From: Niastella sp.
GTDB lineage: Bacteria; Bacteroidota; Bacteroidia; Chitinophagales; Chitinophagaceae
Direction of reading: 5' to 3'
Assembly: GCA_016710595.1 (NCBI GenBank)
Contig: JADJVM010000008.1
Coordinates: 1,364,001 to 1,428,000 of the forward strand
DNA: 64,000 bases
The notes beneath the pieces are model-generated. The model was not told the origin of the DNA, searched no databases, and worked only from the letters and a program-made list of their open reading frames with translations. The translations under genes were made by a program, and so were the position numbers. Shown here piece by piece: positions 25,967 to 35,424 of this stretch (position 1 is the stretch's first letter; the number at the start of each line of letters is the position of its first letter).

Positions 25967-27313
25967 ATGTATCAAAAAAATGTTTCCATATCAAAGGGGG
26001 TAGATTGGGTTTTGATCTGGCTTTACTTAATAATTGTAAGCTTTGGTATCCTATGTATTTTTTCAGTAGAATATAAAACCGGGACCGATGTTATAAAAAC
26101 CTTCCTGGGTTTTAAACAAAACTACAGTAAGCAACTGTATTTTTTTGGCGCATGCATCATATTGGCCACTTTCATTTTACTTATGGATAGTAAATTTTTT
26201 ACTGCCACTTCAAACCTTGCATATTTAATAGGCATTGTACTTATTCTCGCCACTTTTGTGGTAGGCAAAGAGATAAAAGGCTCTAAAAGCTGGATACCAC
26301 TTGGCTTTATGAATTTGCAACCGGTAGAACTTTGTAAAATTTTCACCGCACTGGCACTGGCCAAATACATGTCAATGCCCAACCTGGATTTTAGTAAAGC
26401 AAGATCTCAACTCATTGCTGCTGCTATTGCCTTTACGCCGGCCGCACTTTCTATATTACAAGGCGAAACCGGGCTGGCCATCGTTTATTTTGCATTTTTA
26501 TTCCCAATGTATAGAGAAGGGTTACCCGCCATTTACCTGGTAGTGGGTGTAAGCATGGCAGTACTATTGGTAATATCTTTATTGTTTCCTACCCAAACCC
26601 TACTCATTGCTTTTGCTATATTAGCCATCCTGTTTTTATTTCTCAACCGCAGGCAATTAAGAAGAAATAATTCACTGCTCATTGGCACCATTGCAATTTG
26701 GTTATTTTGTTCTTTTTTTGTGGGCCTAGCCATACCATTCGTTTTTAAACATGTATTTAAACCTTACCAGGCCAGCCGTATATTTAGTATGGTGGGGGTA
26801 GATAATCCTTTCCAGGATAAAACGGTAATACTAACTCCTGAAGAAGAAAAAGAAAGAAAAAAGAAAGCTGAAGGGCAGGATTATAATGTAAAACAATCAA
26901 AGATCGCCATTGGTTCCGGTGGGTTAGTTGGGAAAGGTTTTTTAAAAGGCACACAAACCCAGGGCGACTTTGTACCAGAACAACATACTGATTTTATTTT
27001 TACATCGGTAGGCGAAAATTTTGGATTTGTAGGTTGCACCCTATTAATTTTATTATACCTGGTGTTACTTATCCGAATAATAAAAATTGCGGAACGACAG
27101 CGAAGTATATTTAGCCGGGTATATGCTTATTCCGTGGCGAGTATCATATTTTTTCATGTTGCCATTAATATTTGTGTAACCATTGGGCTGGCTCCTGTAA
27201 TAGGCATCACATTGCCCTTAATGAGTTATGGCGGTTCTTCATTGATCACATTTACCATTCTCATTTTTATTTTGGTGAAGCTGGATGCCGACCGACAAAT
27301 GGTTTTACGATAA
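25967..27313 (+). CDS. rodA: SEDS peptidoglycan polymerase RodA
   Basis: A 448-residue SEDS-family glycosyltransferase with about ten membrane helices. It polymerises lipid II into glycan strands and partners with PBP2. Family features are GSKSWIPLGFMNLQPVELCK (~105), the long periplasmic loop with KGFLKGTQTQGDFVPEQHTDFIF (~320) and VGENFGF. Near the C-terminus GITLPLMSYGGSS is the conserved SEDS end. A charged cytoplasmic or periplasmic segment, EEEKERKKKAEGQ (~285), is an insertion also seen in related bacteria. Last gene of the mre-mrd cluster. Confidence 0.95.
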   Translation: MYQKNVSISKGVDWVLIWLYLIIVSFGILCIFSVEYKTGTDVIKTFLGFKQNYSKQLYFFGACIILATFILLMDSKFFTATSNLAYLIGIVLILATFVVGKEIKGSKSWIPLGFMNLQPVELCKIFTALALAKYMSMPNLDFSKARSQLIAAAIAFTPAALSILQGETGLAIVYFAFLFPMYREGLPAIYLVVGVSMAVLLVISLLFPTQTLLIAFAILAILFLFLNRRQLRRNNSLLIGTIAIWLFCSFFVGLAIPFVFKHVFKPYQASRIFSMVGVDNPFQDKTVILTPEEEKERKKKAEGQDYNVKQSKIAIGSGGLVGKGFLKGTQTQGDFVPEQHTDFIFTSVGENFGFVGCTLLILLYLVLLIRIIKIAERQRSIFSRVYAYSVASIIFFHVAINICVTIGLAPVIGITLPLMSYGGSSLITFTILIFILVKLDADRQMVLR

Positions 27314-27338
27314 TATTTTTTTAGAGTATTTTTACTGC

Positions 27339-28070
27339 ATGACTATTTATCCTTTAAAAGAAGGTGTATTTTCAATTGATACCAGTAAAAAATTTATTCC
27401 CTTTAACCTGGAGACTGATCATTTACGGGACCGGCCGGGTAGTTTACTGGTAGAAATACAACCCTTTTGTATTGTTACAAAAAAAGACATCATTCTCTTA
27501 GATACAGGCCTGGGCCATTGTCTTGAAGATGGAACCCTGCAATTGCATCAGCAATTATTAATGCATGGCATTAGCCCAATGGATATCACCAAAGTTTTAT
27601 TAAGTCATTTACATAAAGACCATGCCGGTGGGATTGCTATTGATAATTTTTCGTTACCCGCCTTCCCCAATGCAGTGTATTATGTAAATAATGCTGAACT
27701 TACATATGGGCTCCAAAAAAACAATGCCAGTTATATTGCCGGTGAATTCTTACTATTAAAAGATGCAAATTTTTCAGAACTTTTGCCCGAACAATCGGGC
27801 AGTATTGATGGGTATATACATTATCAACATTCAGGTGCCCATTGCCCACACCATATTGTTTACCGGATAGAGGAAGATAGACAAATAATTTTTTTTGGCG
27901 GTGATGAAGCTCCGCAATTGCAGCAAATGAAAAATAAATTTATTGCCAAATATGATTTTGATGGAAGAAAAGCCATGGAGCTAAGACAAAAATGGTGGCA
28001 GGAAGGATTAGAAAAAAAATGGACTTTTTTGTTTTATCACGACCTGAAATCACCGATATATAAAGGTTAG
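27339..28070 (+). CDS. MBL-fold metallohydrolase
   Basis: A 243-residue metallo-beta-lactamase-fold hydrolase. The zinc motif is SHLHKDHAGG (HxHxDH, ~residue 88), with later ligands likely in HSGAHCPHH (~168) and FFGGDEAP. The start is ATG 27339; an open frame back to 27285 overlaps rodA and is probably not used. Similarity is to general lactonase/hydrolase relatives, and no specific substrate can be read. It lies 25 bp after rodA and could be read through from the cluster. Confidence 0.75.
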   Translation: MTIYPLKEGVFSIDTSKKFIPFNLETDHLRDRPGSLLVEIQPFCIVTKKDIILLDTGLGHCLEDGTLQLHQQLLMHGISPMDITKVLLSHLHKDHAGGIAIDNFSLPAFPNAVYYVNNAELTYGLQKNNASYIAGEFLLLKDANFSELLPEQSGSIDGYIHYQHSGAHCPHHIVYRIEEDRQIIFFGGDEAPQLQQMKNKFIAKYDFDGRKAMELRQKWWQEGLEKKWTFLFYHDLKSPIYKG

Positions 28071-28113
28071 CAAAAAAAAGGCCTGCCCTAAAAAGAGCTG
28101 GCCGTTGCTAACC
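28065..28113. terminator. Large stem-loop overlapping the MBL gene stop
   Basis: GGTTAGCAA (28065-28073, including the stop codon) pairs with TTGCTAACC (28105-28113), with an inner GGCC/GGCC pair. There is no clear T-run after it, so it may protect the mRNA 3' end rather than terminate by itself. Confidence 0.4.
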
Positions 28114-28220
28114 TATGAAAAACACCTAAAGCAAATTTAGGTGAATTTTAATAATCCTTCACATTTATTAGTTTTTATTTCTAAGTATAACAATATTGCC
28201 AGGTAAGGCATTATATAAAA

Positions 28221-28251
28221 TTAAACAGCTACCCGGCAGGTAGCTGTTTAA
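28221..28251. terminator. Bidirectional terminator hairpin
   Basis: A perfect 13-bp inverted repeat (TTAAACAGCTACC and GGTAGCTGTTTAA) with a 5-base loop CGGCA. It lies between the converging MBL-fold gene and the ECF-sigma operon. T-rich or A-rich ends on both sides fit termination in either direction. Confidence 0.65.
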
Positions 28252-28284
28252 ACAATTATAATATTGATAACTAAACGCTTATAG

Positions 28285-28698
28285 TTAATTCATCCATTTA
28301 TTATTTCTACGATTGGGGCCTTGTTGTCGTAATTTTTTAAGTCGTTCCACCATTTTTTTTCTAAACTCTGAATCCGTTTTGTAAAAATCATTGGTACGAT
28401 CTGCTCCAATAATTTTCGTAAACCGATCCTGGTATTTTTTCTTGATATTTAATACACTTTGCTGGCGGTCAAGTTCATTGCCTCCGAGGCCTACTGCTTT
28501 TATCTCTGCATCATATTGGCTATGCACCGGCCAAAACTTTTGTGCTTCTGCTTCTGTTAATTTTAATTGCTGGGTAATATAAGCTACATATAAAGCCTGT
28601 ATTTTTTGAACTTTTGTTGCATCATCGCCCGGTTCTTGTGCCGAAACAAAAGAGATGCTTCCCAAAATTAAACTTACTATTAATAGAATTCTTTTCAT
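28285..28698 (-). CDS. Small exported protein, Spy/heavy-metal-resistance-like
   Basis: A 137-residue protein with a signal peptide (MKRILLIVSLILGSISFVSAQ). The mature part is helical and highly charged. It contains LTEAEAQKFWPVHSQYDAEI and ends in basic residues (RLKKLRQQGPNRRNNKW). Size and composition recall the Spy/CpxP or LTXXQ-type periplasmic chaperone and metal-sensing group, but no definite family signature is visible. It follows an ECF sigma factor and a membrane anti-sigma candidate in one operon, so an envelope-stress role is a reasonable inference. Confidence 0.6.
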   Translation of the reverse strand: MKRILLIVSLILGSISFVSAQEPGDDATKVQKIQALYVAYITQQLKLTEAEAQKFWPVHSQYDAEIKAVGLGGNELDRQQSVLNIKKKYQDRFTKIIGADRTNDFYKTDSEFRKKMVERLKKLRQQGPNRRNNKWMN

Positions 28699-28708
28699 AC
28701 TGGTGATT

Positions 28709-29437
28709 TTAATTCGTTAAATTAAATTGTTGTAACACATTATCAAGGGTCTTATCATTTAATAGGTATTCTTCGGGGCCGGGTAAAGCATTATCATCCG
28801 CAGCCGCAGAAAAAACAAGCGCTGCATCTACATCCTGGCCTTGAGCGGTTAAATATTTCTCTATATCAGATTCCGATAAAGAATTTAATACTTCATCAAA
28901 ACTTTTATTTGCAATTATTTTATTTGCCTGAGCCAGCACCACTTTATCCATTCCCGGGGTACTGTTAGTATTTTTTTGTAACATCAAAAAGATACTCAAT
29001 CCAAGCAAGCCGGTTATTACTGCTGCTGTAGCATACCGTAAAATATTTTTAAATGGGTGTAAGGAAATCACTTTTGCCTGGCGTGGTATTTTTGCTAAAA
29101 TTTCTGTTGATAAGTTATTAAAATATCCATCGGGCACTGTAAATACATTTGTATTGCCAATGTTCTTCAATATGGCAGAGGTTTCTTCCTCTTCATTTTT
29201 AACCCTTTCCAGTATCTTACCGGCGAGTCCCTCAAAATAGCCTGCCGGAACATCACCAGGCATTGTTTGTATTTTTGGCATTAAAACATCCGGTATGGAA
29301 TGTAATTGATGAAGAACCTGTGCAGGAACTTCATCAAAATACCCGGCCGGTACAGAAAATATATTCTTATTCCCAATTTTCATTAAAACGGGGCTTAGGC
29401 TCTCTAATTCTGTTTGTATGTTTATTTTTTCGTTCAC
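28709..29437 (-). CDS. Membrane anti-sigma-factor candidate with VPxGYF repeats
   Basis: A 242-residue protein with one membrane helix (~residues 138-156, ATAAVITGLLGLSIFLML). The cytoplasmic N-terminal half contains three copies of a VPxGYF motif (VPAGYFDEV, VPAGYFEGL, VPDGYFNNL), about 35-50 residues apart. It follows the ECF sigma gene directly, which is the usual place for an anti-sigma factor. The zinc anti-sigma motif HxxxCxxC is absent, so if it binds sigma it does so in another way. VPxGYF proteins beside ECF sigma genes are frequent in Bacteroidota. The start is GTG 29437. Confidence 0.65.
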   Translation of the reverse strand: MNEKINIQTELESLSPVLMKIGNKNIFSVPAGYFDEVPAQVLHQLHSIPDVLMPKIQTMPGDVPAGYFEGLAGKILERVKNEEEETSAILKNIGNTNVFTVPDGYFNNLSTEILAKIPRQAKVISLHPFKNILRYATAAVITGLLGLSIFLMLQKNTNSTPGMDKVVLAQANKIIANKSFDEVLNSLSESDIEKYLTAQGQDVDAALVFSAAADDNALPGPEEYLLNDKTLDNVLQQFNLTN

Positions 29438-29468
29438 AATATTATAGACTAAGTATTAAGATAAAAGT

Positions 29469-30020
29469 TTAACGATTAAGAATATAATCTTCAATTTTCT
29501 TTACCGCATGATGATAGCTTGCTTTTAACGCTCCCTCGCTGGTTTCCAACACTTTACTCATCTCTTCGTAGGGCATTTCATCAAAATAACGTAAATTAAA
29601 TACGGCTTTTTGTTTTTCGGGTAGCTCCTGTATTGCCAATTGCAGTTTCCATTCTAATTTTTTACTGTCAAAATCTTTATCAGCCTTTAGTTTATTGCTA
29701 TAATAATCTTCATTATCACTCATAGAAGTGGTGGCTTTTCGCTTAACCTGGTCTATAAAACTAAGCGACTCATTGGTAGCAATTCGATAAAGCCAGGTGT
29801 ACAATTGGCTGTCTTCCCTGAAATTATCTAAGTTTTTCCAAACTTTAATAAACATATTTTGCAACACATCATTGGCATCATCGTGCCCTACCACTAAGCG
29901 GCGGATATGCCAGTAAAGCTTTTCCTGATATTTTTTAATGATTTGGGTATAGGCGGCTTCCCGGGTACTTTCATTTTTAAATTGTAGCAAAAGTTCCTTA
30001 TCGTCTGGTTGTGGACTCAT
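29469..30020 (-). CDS. ECF-type RNA polymerase sigma factor
   Basis: A 183-residue group 4 sigma factor. Region 2 is clear from DANDVLQNMFIKVWKNLDNF and LYTWLYRIATNESLSF. Region 4 holds QLAIQELPEKQKAVFNLRYFDEMPYEEMSKVLETSEGALKAS. The start is ATG 30020, giving MSPQPDDKELL; a longer frame to 30056 is less typical. The operon order sigma, membrane anti-sigma candidate, small periplasmic protein points to an envelope signal. No promoter copy typical of autoregulation could be identified by eye. Confidence 0.9.
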   Translation of the reverse strand: MSPQPDDKELLLQFKNESTREAAYTQIIKKYQEKLYWHIRRLVVGHDDANDVLQNMFIKVWKNLDNFREDSQLYTWLYRIATNESLSFIDQVKRKATTSMSDNEDYYSNKLKADKDFDSKKLEWKLQLAIQELPEKQKAVFNLRYFDEMPYEEMSKVLETSEGALKASYHHAVKKIEDYILNR

Positions 30021-30161
30021 ATAAATTATTGTTGTTGCAAAAATAACCAAACCCAAAGTTTGATTGGTACTAAACTTAAAAGTTTAATCTATTTTAATGT
30101 ATTTGAAGCTTTCAATTTTATATTTATGCAGTACTATTGCATTTAATTATTAAAACGGAGA

Positions 30162-30938
30162 ATGATAAATGGAATAAAAAAGATCGCATATAAACTGCTG
30201 GGGCAGGAAAAATATCTGCGTTTTTTACAAATAGGTTTTTACCGGTTGTATGCGGCAGGATTGCTCAAAAATGATGAAACATATAAATTTCACTATTTTG
30301 TTCAGAAACTTATTAAACCCGGAGATACCATCCTGGACCTGGGGGCAAACCTGGGCTATTTTTCAAAAATTTTTGCTATACTCACAGGTAGCCAGGGCCG
30401 TGTTATTTCAATAGAACCGGTAGTACCCTTTTTTACATTAATGAAAGCTGCCTTACAAAAATATCCGCAATGCCATTTCTATAATTATGCTTTGGGGTTC
30501 GAAGAAAAAAAAATTCAAATGACAATACCCATGCAAGCAGGATATTTACGTACCGGCCTGGCGCATATAAAAAGAGATATAGATGAAGCCAAGGATAATT
30601 ATACCTTTGAAGTGGAAATGAAACAGGGTTCCCAATTATTAAATCACCTGGATGCCCTGCATTATATAAAATGCGATATAGAAGGATATGAAGATGTGGT
30701 GCTACCGGAAATAAAAAATATAATTGATCGCCACAGGCCCTTACTCCAGGTAGAAACCTGGGGAAACCATAAATCTATAGTGAATGCATTGATGAGTTCT
30801 TTACATTATAATTGTTATATGCTCATCAAAAACAAACTGGTAAAGAAACAAAATGAAAAAGCTGATGATGGTTATGCAGGTGACTTTTTATTTGTACCGG
30901 TAGAAAAAGAAAATAGTTTATTGCAATCTCTTTCATAA
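30162..30938 (+). CDS. FkbM-family methyltransferase
   Basis: A 258-residue SAM-dependent methyltransferase. The SAM-binding motif I is ILDLGANLGYFSKIFA (~residue 60), followed by ISIEPVVPFF (motif II) and KCDIEGYEDVVLPE (~172). FkbM-type enzymes methylate hydroxyl groups of sugars or secondary metabolites, and the acceptor is unknown here. It is divergent from the sigma operon and 23 bp upstream of the S1/P1 nuclease gene. Confidence 0.8.
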   Translation: MINGIKKIAYKLLGQEKYLRFLQIGFYRLYAAGLLKNDETYKFHYFVQKLIKPGDTILDLGANLGYFSKIFAILTGSQGRVISIEPVVPFFTLMKAALQKYPQCHFYNYALGFEEKKIQMTIPMQAGYLRTGLAHIKRDIDEAKDNYTFEVEMKQGSQLLNHLDALHYIKCDIEGYEDVVLPEIKNIIDRHRPLLQVETWGNHKSIVNALMSSLHYNCYMLIKNKLVKKQNEKADDGYAGDFLFVPVEKENSLLQSLS

Positions 30939-30961
30939 AAATTTACTTAAAAATATTTGCC

Positions 30962-31759
30962 ATGATAAAGAAAATAATATTCCCACTGTTCATCATTGCG
31001 GCCCTTTTTCTGCCACAACAAGTGGGGGCTTGGGGTTTATTAGGGCATCGGGTGGTTGCCCAAATTGCAGAAAGTTATTTAACCAAAAATGCAAGAAAAG
31101 AAATTCATAAAATATTGGGTAACGAAACGATGGCTATGTGCGCCAACTGGCCAGACTTTATAAAGTCTGATTCTACTATGAAAATGTATGATCCCTGGCA
31201 TTATGTAAACCTGGAAACCGGTTTAACTGCCGATTCTGTACACCGATACCTGGAAACTTCTTCTGGCCCTAATATTTATAACCGAATCAATGTACTGGTT
31301 GCCGAACTTAAAAGCGGTAACTTATCACAAGAACAAAAACAATTCGATTTAAAATTTTTAATACACTTAATTGGCGATTTGCACCAACCCATGCATGTGG
31401 GCCAACTCAGCGACCGGGGAGGCAATAGTATTAAACTAAAATGGTTTGGTACCAATACCAACCTTCACCGTGTATGGGATGAAGAGCTGATAGAATTTCA
31501 AGAACTGAGTTATACTGAGTATGCCAATGCTATTAATTTTACCACACGGCAACAAAGAGATGCATTACAAGCGATACCATTAGAAGATTGGGTTTACCGC
31601 AGTTATCTTTTGGCACAAAAACTTTATGCTGATATAACAGAACCTGACCAAAGAATAAACCCGTATAATTATAATTATAAATACCAGGCCATTCTCAATA
31701 ACCAATTACTGGAAGGAGGCTTACACCTGGCTGGTTTACTCAATTCAATTTTTAGATAA
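30962..31759 (+). CDS. S1/P1-type nuclease, secreted
   Basis: A 265-residue zinc nuclease acting on single-stranded nucleic acid outside the cytoplasm. A signal peptide ends just before WGLLGHRVV; the mature N-terminal tryptophan is a zinc ligand in this family. Other ligands are visible: MCANWPDF, DPWHYVN, HLIGDLHQPMHVG and NLHRVWDEELIE. All the family's metal-binding motifs seem intact. It probably releases nucleotides or phosphate from environmental DNA and RNA. Confidence 0.9.
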   Translation: MIKKIIFPLFIIAALFLPQQVGAWGLLGHRVVAQIAESYLTKNARKEIHKILGNETMAMCANWPDFIKSDSTMKMYDPWHYVNLETGLTADSVHRYLETSSGPNIYNRINVLVAELKSGNLSQEQKQFDLKFLIHLIGDLHQPMHVGQLSDRGGNSIKLKWFGTNTNLHRVWDEELIEFQELSYTEYANAINFTTRQQRDALQAIPLEDWVYRSYLLAQKLYADITEPDQRINPYNYNYKYQAILNNQLLEGGLHLAGLLNSIFR

Positions 31760-31797
31760 GATCAGGTAGATTCTCTAAATTATTTTATATTTAGTAC

Positions 31798-33894
31798 ATG
31801 AAAGCCCCTGTGCATGTACCCGAATGGAAGGCCTCCCCATTTGTAAGGCTACTCCTGCCTTTTGTGGCTGGTATTATGCTGCAATGGTATTTGCGATTTC
31901 AATTATCTTTTTTAACCATTACCTTTTTTAGTATTGCAATAGCCTTTTTTGGCATCCAATTTTTACCCTTTCATTTAAAATATTATTTTAGAAAATACCA
32001 GGGCCTCTTACTTAATTTCCTGATTGTATTTGCAGCGATGCTGCTCACCCTTTTACAAAGTGCAAGAGATAAGCCCGGCTGGTATGGAAACTTTATTTCT
32101 AATAACAGTAATTTAATATTACAAATAGATGAACCGCCCCTGGAGAAACCCAATTCATATAAAGCAGAAGCCAGGGTATTATTTGTTCGAAATGGCGATA
32201 CTACCATACCTGTAAATGGTAGGCTTATCTTATATTTTGCAAAAACAGGTTACCCTTCCTTATCGTATGGCAGCCGTATTTGGATAGATGCCAGTATCCA
32301 GGCTATTAAAAATACAGGAAATCCAGGTGCATTTAATTATGAGCGCTATGCAGCGTTCCAGGGTTTATACCATACCAGTTACCTGCGGCCGGGAGATTAT
32401 AAAGTGCTGGAAGGGAAACAGCAAAACTGGTTTTATTCTTTTATCTATCAATCCAGGAATGCCGTACTTAAAACACTCAAAACTTATATTACCGGCAATA
32501 AAAACGTAGAAGGTATTGCTGAAGCCTTATTAATAGGTTACAAAGAAGACCTGGATAAAGACCTGGTGCAAGCGTATAGCAATACCGGTGTGGTTCATAT
32601 TATTGCCATTTCTGGTTTACACCTGGGCTTAATATATGCCGTTTTGTTTTGGATTTTTACAAAGATCCCCTTTGTAAAACGTTTGAAAATATTAAATCTG
32701 GTAATCATACTTAGCTTTTTATGGCTCTTTTCATTTGTTACAGGAGCCTCTGCTTCGGTAATACGGAGCGCTGTGATGTTTACTTGTATATTAACCGGTA
32801 AAACATTTTTTAAACAGGCTTCTACTTATAATTCACTGGCAGCATCCGCATTTTTAATGCTCAGCTATAACCCTTATTATTTATGGGATGTAGGGTTTCA
32901 ACTAAGTTACCTGGCAGTATTTGGTATCGTGTGGTTGCAACAGCCCATCTACCATTTGTTTTACATAAAGTTCTGGCCATTACGGCAAATATGGAGCCTG
33001 ATGAGTGTAACATTAGCCGCACAAGTTTTTGCTTTTCCGGTATGCCTATATTATTTTCACCAGTTTCCCAATACTTTTTTATTTACAAACCTGGTTGCTG
33101 TACCATTATCTACCCTTATATTATTTGGAGAAATTGCGATGCTGGTTTTTTCGTGGTGGCCAGTCCTGGCTTCTCTCTTAGGAATAATCATTAGTTGGCT
33201 AATTCATGTTATGAATAAAGTGATTGAAACATTTAATGAACTTCCTTATTCGTTACTGGACCAGGTATATGCCAATGTAGTTACCACCTGGCTACTTTAT
33301 ATATTCATATTATGCTGTTGTTCCTGGCTTTTATACAAGAAGAAAAAATGGTTGTATGTGGGTTTTACAGCTTTTGCCGGTTTTATTGCTGTTCAAACTT
33401 TGGCATATTTTACTTTATTACATCAGCAAAAAATAATTGTTTACAATGCATCAAAATATGCAGCCGTAGATATTATTGAAAGTAACAAGTATTATTTTAA
33501 AGGTGATAGCGTACTGCTCCTGGATGCATTACCCCGCAATTTTTACTTAAAACCTGCTCGGGTATCATTGCAGGTAAACCCTGCAGGTGCCCTCAAACAT
33601 TTACAAGTTTTAGCGCCTCAAATCCTGAAATTTAAAGAAAAGTCTATTTTTTTTATAAATGATCAATTAGATTCATCTTTTCATGCCAATTCAATAAAAG
33701 CCGATATCCTCATCATTTCTAAAAATACAAAAGTGGATATTAAAAAAATAATACTTGCCTACCGCCCGTCTATAGTGGTTTTTGATGCTTCTAATAGTAT
33801 GTGGAAAATTGAACAATGGAAAACAATATGTGAAAGTTTAAATTTGCGCTGCCATTCAGTTCCTGAACAGGGAGCTTTTGTACAAGACCTCTAA
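31798..33894 (+). CDS. comEC: ComEC/Rec2-family DNA-uptake channel protein
   Basis: A 698-residue membrane protein. An N-terminal DUF4131-type region (~residues 20-170) precedes the Competence domain, with SNTGVVHIIAISGLHLGLIYAVL near 260, FVTGASASVIRSAVMF near 310 and ~10 membrane helices. The last ~150 residues hold a shortened, degenerate version of the C-terminal metallo-beta-lactamase-like domain without HxHxDH, as in many Bacteroidota. In competent bacteria ComEC carries single-stranded DNA through the inner membrane. No other competence gene is nearby. Confidence 0.85.
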   Translation: MKAPVHVPEWKASPFVRLLLPFVAGIMLQWYLRFQLSFLTITFFSIAIAFFGIQFLPFHLKYYFRKYQGLLLNFLIVFAAMLLTLLQSARDKPGWYGNFISNNSNLILQIDEPPLEKPNSYKAEARVLFVRNGDTTIPVNGRLILYFAKTGYPSLSYGSRIWIDASIQAIKNTGNPGAFNYERYAAFQGLYHTSYLRPGDYKVLEGKQQNWFYSFIYQSRNAVLKTLKTYITGNKNVEGIAEALLIGYKEDLDKDLVQAYSNTGVVHIIAISGLHLGLIYAVLFWIFTKIPFVKRLKILNLVIILSFLWLFSFVTGASASVIRSAVMFTCILTGKTFFKQASTYNSLAASAFLMLSYNPYYLWDVGFQLSYLAVFGIVWLQQPIYHLFYIKFWPLRQIWSLMSVTLAAQVFAFPVCLYYFHQFPNTFLFTNLVAVPLSTLILFGEIAMLVFSWWPVLASLLGIIISWLIHVMNKVIETFNELPYSLLDQVYANVVTTWLLYIFILCCCSWLLYKKKKWLYVGFTAFAGFIAVQTLAYFTLLHQQKIIVYNASKYAAVDIIESNKYYFKGDSVLLLDALPRNFYLKPARVSLQVNPAGALKHLQVLAPQILKFKEKSIFFINDQLDSSFHANSIKADILIISKNTKVDIKKIILAYRPSIVVFDASNSMWKIEQWKTICESLNLRCHSVPEQGAFVQDL

Positions 33895-33908
33895 CATGTA
33901 AGCGCTTT

Positions 33909-35420
33909 ATGCAAAAAATTAAATCTGCACTTATTTCTGTTTTTTATAAAGATGGGCTGGAACCTATTTTACAAGAACTGAACCAACTCGGCATTACGAT
34001 ATACAGTACCGGTGGTACCCTGGATTTTATTGAAAAGAGCGGCTTTTCCTGCCAGCCAGTGGAAACACTTACACAATACCCGGCAATTTTGGGAGGAAGA
34101 GTTAAAACACTCCACCCCTGCGTGTTTGGTGGTATTTTAGGCAAGCGGGATGATGGCCGGCACCTGGAAGAGATGGATAAATATAATATCCCGCAAATAG
34201 ACCTTGTGATTGTAGATCTGTATCCATTTTCTGAAACTGTAAAACAAACGAATGATGAAAGTTTAATTATCGAAAAAATTGACATCGGCGGTCCTTCAAT
34301 GATACGTGCCGCAGCAAAAAACCATAAAGATGTATTGGTAGTAGCTGATAAAAAAGATTATCCTTCTTTATTAGAAATACTACAATCCCAACAAGGCAAA
34401 ACCAATTATGAGCAACGGCGGCAATATGCAATAAAAGCTTTTGATATTTGCACTCAATATGATACTGCCATATCTGCATATTTTCATAAAACAAACATCA
34501 ATAGCCCATTTGGAAATATAAAAAAGATATTGAGGTATGGAGAAAACCCGCAACAACAGGCATCTTTCATCGGTAACCTGGATGAACTCTTTTTGCAATT
34601 AAATGGCAAAGAACTATCATACAATAACCTGGTAGATACAGATGCGGCCTTGCAACTCATAAAAGAATTTGAAGCTGATGAACAAGCTGTTTTTGCCATC
34701 ATAAAACATACAAATGTATGTGGTGTTGCAAAACGCAATACTGTTAAAGAAGCCTGGGATGCTGCACTTGCAGGAGATCCGGAAAGTTCATTTGGTGGGG
34801 TATTGGCGTGTAATAAACCTATTGATGAAGAAACGGCATCCAGTATTCATGAACTATTCTTTGAAGTGCTGATAGCCCCGGCATTTGATGCAAAAGCATT
34901 AAATATACTTAATCAAAAAAAGAACCGGATCGTTTTACAGATCAAAAATTACCCTATGCAACAGGAACAATATAAATCGCTGTTAGGGGGTATCTTATTG
35001 CAACAGGCCGATGATAAGAATTACGAACAATGGAAAGAAACTGGAGGAAGGGAAAGTACAGAAGATGAAAAAAGAGATTTAGTTTTCTGCAATATCATTT
35101 GTAAACATTTAAAGAGTAATGCCATTGCACTTGTAAAAAACAATCAACTTTTGGGCAAGGGTTGTGGCCAAACGAGCCGTATTGATGCCCTAAAACAAGC
35201 AATAGAAAAAGCGGCACAGTTTGGCGCCAGCCTGCAAGGTGCCGTGCTTGCTAGTGATGCCTTCTTCCCATTTGATGATTGCGTTACTATTGCCCATAAG
35301 GCAGGTATCACCGCATATATACAGCCCGGTGGTTCTATAAGAGATAAAGATTCTATACATTATTGCCAGCAGCATAACCTGGCCATGGTACTTACATCCA
35401 CCAGGCATTTTAAACACTAA
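33909..35420 (+). CDS. purH: Bifunctional AICAR transformylase / IMP cyclohydrolase
   Basis: A 503-residue enzyme catalysing the last two steps of IMP synthesis. The N-terminal IMP cyclohydrolase (MGS-like) domain has TIYSTGGTLDFI and LGGRVKTLHPCVFGGIL. The C-terminal transformylase domain has KHTNVCGVA and ESSFGGVLACN. The C-terminus IQPGGSIRDKDSI and MVLTSTRHFKH are family-typical. Length is slightly below E. coli PurH (529). It lies 14 bp after comEC and 4 bp before the EamA gene. Confidence 0.95.
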   Translation: MQKIKSALISVFYKDGLEPILQELNQLGITIYSTGGTLDFIEKSGFSCQPVETLTQYPAILGGRVKTLHPCVFGGILGKRDDGRHLEEMDKYNIPQIDLVIVDLYPFSETVKQTNDESLIIEKIDIGGPSMIRAAAKNHKDVLVVADKKDYPSLLEILQSQQGKTNYEQRRQYAIKAFDICTQYDTAISAYFHKTNINSPFGNIKKILRYGENPQQQASFIGNLDELFLQLNGKELSYNNLVDTDAALQLIKEFEADEQAVFAIIKHTNVCGVAKRNTVKEAWDAALAGDPESSFGGVLACNKPIDEETASSIHELFFEVLIAPAFDAKALNILNQKKNRIVLQIKNYPMQQEQYKSLLGGILLQQADDKNYEQWKETGGRESTEDEKRDLVFCNIICKHLKSNAIALVKNNQLLGKGCGQTSRIDALKQAIEKAAQFGASLQGAVLASDAFFPFDDCVTIAHKAGITAYIQPGGSIRDKDSIHYCQQHNLAMVLTSTRHFKH

Positions 35421-35424
35421 TCAC

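Noticed and set aside
31798..33894. ComEC as evidence for a complete competence locus
   Set aside because: No comEA, comFA, dprA or pilus gene is visible in the window.
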